From Cytophagales bacterium (GTDB lineage Bacteria > Bacteroidota > Bacteroidia > Cytophagales > Cyclobacteriaceae), in the NCBI GenBank assembly GCA_033344775.1, contig JAWPMT010000004.1:1922001-1986000 (forward strand): DNA of 64,000 nt, read 5' to 3'. Positions 18,081 to 30,000 of the stretch are shown here, in pieces (the stretch's first letter is position 1; each line of letters begins with the position of its first letter). The position numbers and the translations under genes were made by a program. Below the pieces are notes generated by a model that ran no database searches, was not told where the DNA came from, and saw nothing but the letters and a program-made list of their open reading frames with translations.

Positions 18081-21000
18081 TTATCTTTTAAGAATTACAA
18101 AACCTGATTTTGTATCTGTATTCGTTCCCGGGAACTCAATGACGTAGAAGTAGGTACCATCCGGCAGTCCTGCACTACCAAAGATGTTGTCCACGTTTGC
18201 TTGACTATCCCAGGCATTATTATCATTATCATAATTAGTAGTTTCCCAAACTTTAGTACCATATCGGTTAAAGATGGTCACCACATTATTCGGAAGGTCT
18301 TCGATTCCAGGTATGGTCCAGGTATCGTCAATGTTGTCACCGTTCGGGCTGTAACCCTGTGCAATACCATTGCTCTCTTCCTCCGTATTCTTATTTACAT
18401 CATCCGCAGCAGTATTTCCGACGTTATTATACTGATCTGTCAATTCTACGGTCAAAGTCAACAAGCCATCTCCTAAACCAGAAACATCGATATCGTCCAG
18501 GCTGTTTCCATCTCCATTGGCATCGATCGCACCAGAACCAGAAACCGCCGTACCGCCACCCGAAGATTCAATCGAATACATGAATGTCGAACTCGCTTCT
18601 CCATCCGAAATTTCAAATTGGAAATTATCTTCATTCAGATCATTGATTGCTGGGTTCAGGATAGTTACGGAGAATCCAGATGGTCCTGTTAGATCAACCT
18701 CCCAGGAAACAGCGCCTTCTGTATTACCATTTCCGGCTGCGTCACTTGCTGAACCTACAGGAACTGTAATGGTTGCGATGCCTTCACTAAGTCCGGCAAC
18801 GTCTATCATATAGGCGTTCATTGATCCTGAAAGATTCGAAATCGTCCCACTACTGGTCTGGATGTCCTCTAGTTCAAGTCCGGTAACGACTTCACTAAAT
18901 TCAATCACGATACTAGCAGAAGTTTCACTAGTGATGGAAGCAGCACTGGTTGTTAGTGTAGCTATTGGAGCCGTAACATCGTAGAAATAAGAGAGGGTGT
19001 TTGAGGCCTCATTTGGATTACCAACGGCATCGATCGCCTTATCGGCTTCAATGTTAACAGTGACTCGACCTTCTGCATCTGGAGTAAGGTCAAAGGTAAA
19101 GACCGTCTGCGCATCATTCGCTACCAGGTTAGAAGCCGTCGCATTGGTTAAGGTAAGATCCTCCAAAGCAAAGTTCTGAACAAATTCACTGAAGGTCGCT
19201 GTGAATGATATCGGAGATACATTTGTCACTTCCCCAACTTCGCTACTTAACGTAACTGTTGGTGCAATGCCATCTCCCACTTCTATCGTTACGGTCTCCT
19301 CTGCACTGGTGTTGGTGCCGTCGGTTACAGTTAGTGTCAACGTGTAGCTTGGTGTGGCCACTAAATCTATCACCGCTGGATTATTCACCGTAAGTACACC
19401 CGTTGTTGCATTGATGGCATAACCGTCATTGGCATTGCCACTAACAATGGCCCAGCCAGAGAACGTGGTACCATCATCTGCGTCTGTTGCCACCACAGTA
19501 CCTATTTCCATGCCCGCTGTTAATACACCCTCAATCGGGAACGTTTGTCCAGCGGTTATTACCGGCGCATTGTCATCATTAGTGATGGTCACTGTTGCTT
19601 CATCGGTGATAGTCACTGATAAGCTCGTTGCTGCAACATTACTCATTGAAACCGTGACTGTTTCATCACTTTCTACCGTCTCATCAGAAGTTGGCGTCAC
19701 CGTGAAAGTTTGCGTCTCGCCAGCCGTTCCAGCGAATGTCAAGGTCTGACTTTCAACCGAAGTATAATCAGCCAAAGTAGCCGTACCATCCGCTGTACTT
19801 ACATCGACCGTAAAGCCTCCGTCTACAGCATTATCAAGCGTCGCTGTAACCGTTATGGCTCCACCATCCTCAGCACCAGAAACATCTGCGATGGTCACTG
19901 CTGCTACATCATCATTGGTGATGGTGACCATTGCACCATCGGTTATGGTCACGGATAAGCTCGTTGCCGCAACATTGCTCATGGAAACGGTTAAATTCTC
20001 ATCGCTTTCAACAATCTGATCTGCAGTTGGTGTCACGGTGAAAGTCTGGGTTTCACCTGCCGTTCCGGTAAACGTCAAAGTCTGACCGGTAACCGAAGTA
20101 TAGTCTGCTGCATTAGCAGTAGCATCAGCAGTAGCAACATCTACCGTAAAGCCTCCATCAACGGCATTATCCAAAGTAGCTGTAACCGTGATGGCTCCTC
20201 CGTCTTCCGCACCAGACGCATCCGCGATGGTCACGGCTGCGGCATCATCATTGGTAATAGTAACTGTTGCATTATCGGTAATGGTAACAGACAAGTTCGT
20301 TGCTGCCAGATTGCTCATTGAAACCGTTAAAGTCTCGCTACTTTCTACTATTGCATCATCAGTTGGTGTCACAGTGAAAGTTTGCGTCTCACCTGCTGTT
20401 CCACTGAACGTCAAAGTCTCACCCGCGATCGATGTATAATCCGATGGAGTAGCGGTTCCATCTGCTGTGGCCACATCGACTGTAAAGCCTCCATCAACTG
20501 CGTTATCCAAAGTCGCCGTTACTGTAATCGCTCCTCCATCCTCAGCACCAGACACATCGGCGATGGTTACTGCTGCTGCGTCATCATTGTTGATCGTGAC
20601 TGTAGCATCATCCGTTATTGTTACAGCTAAGCTAGTCGCTGCAAGGTTACTCATAGATACGGTCACCGTTTCATCACTTTCTACTGTATTATCTGCAGTT
20701 GGCGTCACCGTGAAAGTTTGCGTCTCACCAGCCGTTCCGCTGAACGTCAATGTCTCACCTGCTACTGAAGTGTAATCTGTAGAGGTAGCTGAGCCATCCG
20801 CCGTACTCACATCTACAGTAAAGCCACCATCAACTGGATTATCTAAAGTGGCTGTGACCGTAATCGCTCCACCATCTTCATCTCCGGACACATCGACAAT
20901 GGTCACTTCTGCCGCATCATCATTATTAATGGTGATGGTTCCTGTGTCCGTCGTGGTAATGGTAGATGTTGCAACCGTAGTTGCTGTGATGTTACTCATA

Positions 21001-24000
21001 CTGACTGTTAAGGTCTCGTCGGCTTCTACTTTGGCATCTGTCGCCGCTGCGATGGTCACCGTTTGTGTCTCACCAGATGATCCGGTGAAAGTTACTGTTT
21101 CACCAGTGAGTGCTGTGTAATCACTATCACCGGTAGTCGCTGTACCATCTGCGGTGGAAACATCTACCGTCAGGCCACCATCAACCTGGTTATCCAAAGT
21201 TAGGGTAACGGTGATGTTACCATCATCTTCGTTGCCTGCTACATCTCCGATAGTAACTGCCGCATTATCATCATTAGAGATTGTTATCGTTCCTGTGTCC
21301 GTGATGGTCACACCGGAAGTTGCCACTGTAGGAGCTGCAACATTGCTCATACTCACCGTCAAGGTCTCATCTACTTCCACTTTAGTATCCGGTGTAGGTG
21401 CAACTTGTATGGTTTGAGTCTCCCCTGCAGTACCATTAAAACTGACTGTTCCAGATCCGGCGGTATAATCACTGTCTGATGTCATGGCCGTGCCATCCGC
21501 TGTTGCATAGTCCACTGTAAATCCTCCATCAACAGCGTTATCCAGGGTGAATGTTACCGTGATGTTCCCATCATCTTCATTACCAGAAACATCGCCAATG
21601 GTCACGGTTGCAGTATCATCGTTATCCAGGGTGATAGTACCTGTATCCGTGATCGTAATGGTAGATGATGCTACAGTGGGCACCATCAAATTAGCCATAC
21701 TCGCCGTAATTGTTTCATTGGCTTCAATCTTGGTATCCGCAGTAGGAGTCAAAGTAAATGTCTGAGTCTCTCCTGAGGTACCCGTGAAGGTCAATGTCTC
21801 TGAAGTCACAGCCGTGTAATCACTAACTGCCGTACTTGCAGTACCATCGGCAGAAGAAACATCCACCGATAATCCTCCATCTACAGGATTGTCCAAGGTC
21901 AATGTCACGGTGATGGCTCCATCATCCTCATTGCCTGATACATCACCAATAGTTATTGCTGCTGCATCATCGTTGGTAATTGTATAAGTTGCAACATCCG
22001 TAATATCAATTTCGGCGGTTGTGAAACTAGAAAAACCAAGATTTCGCATGGCTATTGTAAAAGTCTCATCTGCTTCAACTTTGGTATCTCCTAAGCCTGA
22101 AAGATTAAGTGTTTGTGTCTCGCCAGCATTTCCACTAAATGTAAGGGTCGAGCCAGCTGTTGAGCTGTAATCACTATCAGCTACCGTAGCTGTACCATCT
22201 GTTGTAAATACATCGAACGCAAAGCCTCCATCTACTGCTACATCCAATGTCGCCGTGATGGTTTGTGTACCTGAATTTTCATCGGCAGTTACATCGGCTA
22301 TTGTTACAACCGCTGCATCATCATTAGAGATTGTTATCGTTCCTGTGTCCGTGATGGTCACACCGGAAGTTGCCACTGTAGGAGCTGCAACATTGCTCAT
22401 ACTCACCGTCAAGGTCTCATCTACTTCCACTTTAGTATCCGATGTAGGTGCAACTTGTATGGTTTGAGTCTCCCCTGCAGTACCATTAAAACTGACTGTT
22501 CCAGATCCGGCGGTATAATCACTGTCTGATGTCATGGCCGTGCCATCCGCTGTTGCATAGTCCACTGTAAATCCTCCATCAACAGCGTTATCCAGGGTGA
22601 ATGTTACCGTGATGTTCCCATCATCTTCATTACCAGAAACATCGCCAATGGTCACGGTTGCAGTATCATCGTTATCCAGGGTGATAGTACCTGTATCCGT
22701 GATCGTAATGGTAGATGATGCTACAGTGGGCACCATCAAATTAGCCATGCTCGCCGTAATTGTTTCATTGGCTTCAATCTTGGTATCCGCAGTAGGAGTC
22801 AAAGTAAATGTTTGAGTCTCTCCTGAGGTACCCGTGAAGGTCAATGTCTCTGAAGTCACAGCCGTGTAATCACTATCTGCCGTACTTGCAGTACCATCGG
22901 CAGAAGAAACATCCACCGATAATCCTCCATCTACAGGATTGTCCAAGGTCAATGTCACGGTGATGGCTCCATCATCCTCATTGCCTGATACATCACCAAT
23001 AGTTATTGCTGCTGCATCATCGTTGGTAATTGTATAAGTTGCAACATCCGTAATATCAATTTCGGCGGCTGTGAAACTAGAAAAACCAAGATTTCGCATG
23101 GCTATTGTAAAAGTCTCATCTGCTTCAACTTTGGTATCTCCTAAGCCTGAAAGATTAAGTGTTTGTGTCTCGCCAGCATTTCCACTAAATGTAAGGGTCG
23201 AGCCAGCTGTTGAGCTGTAATCACTATCGGCTACCGTAGCTGTACCATCTGTTGTAAATACATCGAATGCAAAGCCTCCATCTACTGCTACATCCAATGT
23301 CGCCGTGATGGTTTGTGTACCTGAATTTTCATCGGCAGTTACATCCGCTATTGTTACAACCGCCGCATCATCATTATTGATCGTTACGGTCGCGTCATCA
23401 GTAATATCTACAGGAGCAGAGGTAGTGAGTCCACTTAATGACAAAGTGATCGTTTCAGCTACTTCGACCGTCGCATCATCTGTCACATTTACCATAAAGG
23501 TCTGCGTTTCTCCTGCCGTACCTGCGAATGTCAAGGTTTCATTGACTGCTGTATAATCTCCAGCTGACGTACTTGCAGTTCCATCCGCGCTGGTTACATC
23601 CACATCAAAGCCTCCCTGAACAGCATTATCGAGGGTAGCAGTTACGGTAACTGTTCCGTCTGCTTCATTAAGGGCAACGTCACCGATCGTTACGGCTGCA
23701 TTATCATTATCATTGATCGTATAGGTGAAGGTCGTATTCGCACCTAAGGTCGCATTCACTGGATTGGACAAGGTAAGGATTACCGTCTCATTGGTCTCAA
23801 GAATCGCATCATCCACAATACCAGCAATCGTAACAAGTTCACTGACATCATCAGCGACGAAAGTAACCGTACCATCCGCCAGCGTATAATCCGTACCTGA
23901 TCCCGTGGCTGTACCCGTAACGGCATAATCTACAGTGATTGTTTTTGAACTAGCCGTGGATACTTGAACGACTGCATCTGCAGAATTAACAGACTCTGCC

Positions 24001-27000
24001 CCATCATCAGCCGTACTTGCAAAAGCTACTGTTGGCGCGTCATCATCATCCGTGATGGTCGCTTCCCCTTGATTATCGGCGAATGATGCATTCGTTGGGT
24101 TGGTTCCATCCAGGAAGAAAGATTCTGCATCCTCATCTCTGGTATCACCATTCACCGCCACGGTGACATCCTGCGATGTTTCAGAAGGATTAAAAGTCAG
24201 TGTAGTAGTCGTTACAGCTGTGTAATCATTGTTGGCTGCAGTTGCAGTATTGTCCGAAGTGGCATAATCTATGGTGATCGTCTTTGGAGATGTCTTATCC
24301 AGAGAAACAGTAAACGTCGCATTTACGGTACCAGAATTCCCTTCAGTAACTGATGCATCTCCGATGGAAACCGTTGGAGCTGCTTCTGTCGTGAAGTTCA
24401 AGGTCACATCATCAGCAATACCCGCGAAAGCATTTCCACCAATATCCTCTATCGCCGTGCTAGCGATGCGAATGGCATAGTTTCTACCTTCTTCAAGGAA
24501 ACCGCTGGGATTAGCAATTGTCAATACTGTGCCGGAAATGGAAGCATTAGCTCCTGGAGAACTTGCATCGATCGTTAGATCAGTGGTGGTGTTATCCAGA
24601 TCATTCAAAAGAATAGTTCCTGAACCAAACTGTATGTTTTCATTGAACGTGATCGTCAGGTCAGACTCAATATCCACGTTGGTCGTTTCATCCGCTGGGG
24701 ATGAGCTACTGATCGTAGGAGGTGCCTGATCCAAAGTGATCGTCTGACTGGTCTGAGTCGCGGCATTACCTGCCAGGTCACTTACATCAGCAGTTACAGT
24801 AATATTACCGTCATTGAGAGCACTGATATCTGCCACACTAGCAGTCCAGGCATTGCTGGTAACCGTCGCATTGACAGGTCCTGCAGAAGTTGTACCATCA
24901 CTGAAAGAAACGGTTACTGACTGTCCGTCTTCAACACCAGTAGTTGTACCACTGATCTCTACATCAGAAGACTCAGCCGCTTCCACGATACCATCTCCTT
25001 CTATTGGCGTGCTAATCGAAATGGTAGGTGCCGTACTGTCTTCCGTAATGGTAGGAACATCTACTTCGCCAGAAGTATTTCCCGCCGCATCTTCAGCACG
25101 TACAATAAAGTTATTTTCATCATCCTCGGTCAGGTTTACACTCAAACTCCAGGTTCCACCTGAAACAGTAGTGCTCGTTAATGGAGTGAGGTTATCGATG
25201 AGTCCATCATTATCTGCATCCGCATAAACATTGACGGTCACACCATCTTCACTGTGAGTTCCGCTGATGGTCTGTGTTGCCGCATTGACTGAGATCGCAG
25301 AAGCTGGCGATGTAACCACCGGACTGGCTGGATCCGAACTGTCTTCCGTGATCGTAGGTACATCCACATCCCCGGAAAGGTTACCCGCAGCATCTGAAGC
25401 CTCAACCACAAAGTTATTGGCCTGATCTGCCGTTAAACTGACACTGATGCTCCATGCTCCGCTACTTACCGTGGCATTTCCTAATGAAGTAGCATTATCC
25501 GCTACACCATCGTTATTGGCATCGATATAGACGTTGATTGTGGCTCCATCCTCATTGGAGGTACCACTGATGGTCTGATTCGGTGCATTAACTGAAATGG
25601 CCGCTGAAGGGGTGCTTACCACAGCAGTAGGAATTGCATTATCCAATGTCACTGTTTGACTGGCCTGAGTCGCAGCGTTACCGGCAGCATCATCCACATC
25701 AGCTGTGATGGTGATCGTACCATCATTCAAACCACTGATGTCTGCATCTGCGGTGATCGTCCACGCATTACTAGTCACGGTAGCAGTACCTGTAATCGGC
25801 GTACTAGACCCATCGGTGAAAGAGATAGAAACGGTTTGTCCATCTTCCGCACCAGATGTTGAGCCCGAAATTGTTACGTGCCCATCTTCCACAGCATTCA
25901 CCACTCCATCGCCTTCGATAGGGGTAGAGATAGCAATTGTTGGTGGAGTCTCATCATTCAAAGTGGCGGTGTTATTGGTCGTTTGATCCGCTACAGCTGC
26001 ATTTGCAGACAAATCAAATACACTTGATGCGACTAAATCTACTTCCAGGGTCTCACTTCCATCAGGAGTACCCGTGACACTAAAGTTCACACGAACGGTA
26101 GTTTCTCCTCCGACAAGTGTTCCTCCAGTCGTCGGCGTTACTGATGTAACAGATGGGCTAGTCGCAGTTCCTCCGGTGAGAGACAAGTTAAAGTCACTCG
26201 GCTCTAATCCACCAAATCCAGCAGTCGTGTTGTAGATCATTTCTGAGAAGGTCACATCAATGTAACTGTTATCGCCAGCGAGTGATACCGAGCTAATGGT
26301 CGGTACAGACGTGTCTATCACAAAGTCTTTATTCGCTCCCAATGAATTCGCAGCACCAGGAGTAGCCAGCGTCAAAGTTGCCGCATTCCCTGATCCATCA
26401 TTGATCGTACCGGAATTTAAAGCGAGGGCTGTAGTGGAAGTATAATCCAGGTCCGCACTTATATCTCCCGCCTGTACGGTGTAATTGAAGGTCAAGGTGC
26501 TAGTGCCATCTCCAGAACTATAATCAACGACCTGATCTGTCGTGCCCGTCTCTAAGGTGATCTGTGGTGTCCCTGTTACGTTCACCACCTCGCTAAAGGT
26601 CACCGTAATAGCAATCATGTTCCCTTCGATATACCTTCCGTTAGGGGTCGAGGAACTTACACTTGTGATGGTAGGACTAACCTTATCGAGGGTGACCGTC
26701 TGACTTGCCTGAGTAGCTGAATTTCCTGTAAGGTCATCTACATCCGCCGTAATCGTGATGGCCCCATCATTCAGACCGCTGATATCAGCATCAGTAGTGA
26801 TGGTCCACGCATTGCTTGTAACCGTAGCAGTTCCAGTAACGGGTGAGCTTGATCCATCAGAAAAAGAGATCGATACTGACTGGCCATCTTCTGTACCGGT
26901 TGTTGAACCGGAAATGGTCACATCCCCATCTTCTGTTGCATTTACCGATCCATCGCCTTCAATGGGCGTAGAGATGGCAATGGTTGGCGCAACGATATCA

Positions 27001-30000
27001 TAAACAATACCTGTAGTGTCTTTGAAGTTATTCAGTCCAACAAGGTCAGCAACTCTATTTGAGTTAATCTTGAAACTGACATCATCTTCGGTCACCGTAG
27101 GCGTAAGCGTCCCTGTAAAAGTGATGTTATCACTCGAAGTAGGACCAGTCGTGATCGTGGCTCCGACTAATGTAATATCACTGGAAGTAAAGGTAGCAGC
27201 GTCAATCTCTTCATCGAATGTAACCGTATAGGAAATCGGCGCCGAATTGGTCCTTCCTCCCGCCGGGAAACTGATCGTTGGCGTTGGATTCGTCTTATCC
27301 AGCAAGAGGGTTAGGCTGTTATCTGTCTGGGAATTCCCGGCCGCATCAGTGGCCGTAAAGGTCACCGCGATCGCCGTTCCTTCCTGAATGGTGCCACTAT
27401 TCAATACACCTGTAGTTACTGTGTATGTACCATCAGCTTGATCTGCCATAGCCAACACCGATCCAAAACTGGTATCCAAAACAGAGGCATCCACGGTAAC
27501 CGTGAGACCCGTCTCACCTAAGTCGGCAGTAAAGGTGATGGTTTGTCCAGGTCGATAATTGGCATCATCTCCGTCAGAGGTACTCGTGAAAACAGGATCT
27601 GTTTCATCATTCAATGCCGCCGTATTGTTGGACGTCTGATCTGCTACCGAAGCATTACCTGAGGCCGCGAAAATACTTGCGCCATCGGTAATGTCTACTT
27701 CCAGGGTTTCTCCGCCATCTGGAGTTCCGGTAATACTGAAATTAATTCGAATGACTGTTTCACCACCAGTTAAAGCACCATTTGAATTATTCGTGACACT
27801 GGTTATTGCAGGACTGGTGGCCGTTCCACCCGTAAGGCTTAAAGAAAAATCTGAGGCTTCTACAGCACCTGAACCTCCTCCTGTGTTAAATACGCCCTGA
27901 CTGAACGTCACGTCAATGAAATCATTACTAGCATCCAGGGATACTGACGTGATCTCCGGAGCAGTCTGATCATTCAAAGAGGCTGTATTATTCGCCGTTT
28001 GATTCGCTGCGGCCGCATTGCCAGCTGCATCGAAAATACTTGTACCATCTGTAATGTCTACTTCCAGGGTTTCTCCACCATTAGGAGTACCCGTTACGGT
28101 GAAGTTCACGCGGATAGTGGTCTCACCACCTGACAAGGCTCCACCGGCATTGTTAGTTACAGTTGTTACGGTAGGGCTTGTTGCGGCACCACCTGTGATA
28201 CTAAGCGCAAAATCCGAAGATTCGACCGCTCCAGACCCTCCATTGGTATTGAATAAACCTTCACTGAAGGTCACATCGATAAAGCCATTATTTCCATCTA
28301 ATGAGACGGAGCTAATGGCCGGCACTGTCTGATCATTAAGTGTTGCCGTGTTATTGGAAGTCTGATTGGCAGCAAAAGCATTGCCAGCAAAATCAAAAAT
28401 ACTAGTACCATCAGCAATGTCTACTTCCAGGGTTTCTGAACCATTAGGCGTTCCTGTGACCGTGAAATTCACTCGAATCGCATTTTCACCACCGGACAAG
28501 GCTCCGCCTCCTGTGGTCGTTACCGTGGTTACCGTAGGACTGGTTGCGGACCCACCAGTTAAACTAAGATTAAAGTCTGATGTTGCTACTGCCCCGGAAC
28601 CTCCGCTCGTATTGTAGACATTTTCGCTGAAGGAAACATCAATGAATCCATTGGAACCATCTAATGAAACCGAACTGATCGTTCCCACAACAATGTCATA
28701 GACAATACCGGTCGTATCTTTAAAGTTATTTAATCCAACAAGGTCCGAAACTCTATTCGAGTTGATCTTGAAACTGATGTCATCGTTGGTTACCGTTGGG
28801 GTAAGCGTTCCTGTAAAAGTGATGTTATCACTCGAAGTAGGACCAGTTGTAATTGTCCCTCCAACCAATGTAATGTCACTGGAAGTAAAGGTAGTACCGT
28901 TAATCTCCTCATCGAAAGTTACCGTATAGGAAATCGGAGCCGAATTGGTCGCACCTCCAGCAGGAAAACTGATGGTAGGTGTTGGATTGGTCTTATCCAT
29001 GCGAAGCGTGAGGCTGTTATCTGTTTGGGAGTTTCCGGCGGCATCAGTGGCGGTAAAGGTTACCGCGATTGCCGTACCTTCCTGAATCGTACCACTATTA
29101 ACAACACCTGTAGTAACGGTGTAAGTACCATCTGCTTGATCCGCCAACGCCAAAGCAGACCCAAAGTTGGTATCCAAAACAGAGGCATCTACAGTGACCG
29201 TCAAGCCCGTTTCACCCAAGTCTGCCGTAAAGGTGATGGTTTGTCCAGGTCGATAAGTAGCATCGTCTCCGTCAGAAGTGCTGACGAATGAAGGAGCTAC
29301 CTGATCATTCAGTGTCGCCGTGTTATTAGCCGTCTGGTTAGCTGCGGCGCCATTTCCTGCTGCATCAAAAATACTTGTGCCATCGGTGATGTCCACTTCC
29401 AAGGTTTCGCTGCCATTAGGAGTTCCTGTAACCGAGAAATTGACCCTTATCGTCGTTTCTCCACCAGCCAAGGCTCCACCAGCATTGTTCGTTACAGTTG
29501 TTACTGTAGGGCTGGTTGCCGCTCCGCCCGTAAGGCTTAAAGAGAAATCTGATGTTTCTAGCGCACCTGAACCACCGTTAGTATTGAATACACCCTCTGA
29601 GAATGTCACATCGATGTGCCCATTATCAGCAGCGAGAGAAACTCCCGTTATAGTAGGAGCAGTAACATCCACCGTAGTGAAATTCAGATCTGAATTGTTG
29701 TTCAATCCGTTGAAGGGATTTCCTGCCAGATCAAGAAAGGGTGTTCCCGAAACAATAAATACGTAATAACCTGTCTCTGCCGCTAAAGATGTACCTGGAT
29801 TAATGGTCAAAGTAGCTCCTGAAATGGAGGCCACATTCGTTGTTCCTGTAGGATTTGTCGCATCTATTGAAAAGAGTGGAGAATTATCGCTTAATTGCCG
29901 TAGCTGGAAAGCTCCGGTACCGAACTGAATGTTCTCATTGAAGGTGATCGTAATGTCATCGGCCACAGCAACACCGGTTGCATTATCTGTGGGTGTACTA

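Noticed and set aside
19500-23700. Regular tandem repeats suggesting a CRISPR array
   Set aside because: Repeat units are about 340-350 bases, lie in one continuous reading frame and encode Calx-beta-like modules; there are no short direct repeats with unique spacers and no cas genes.
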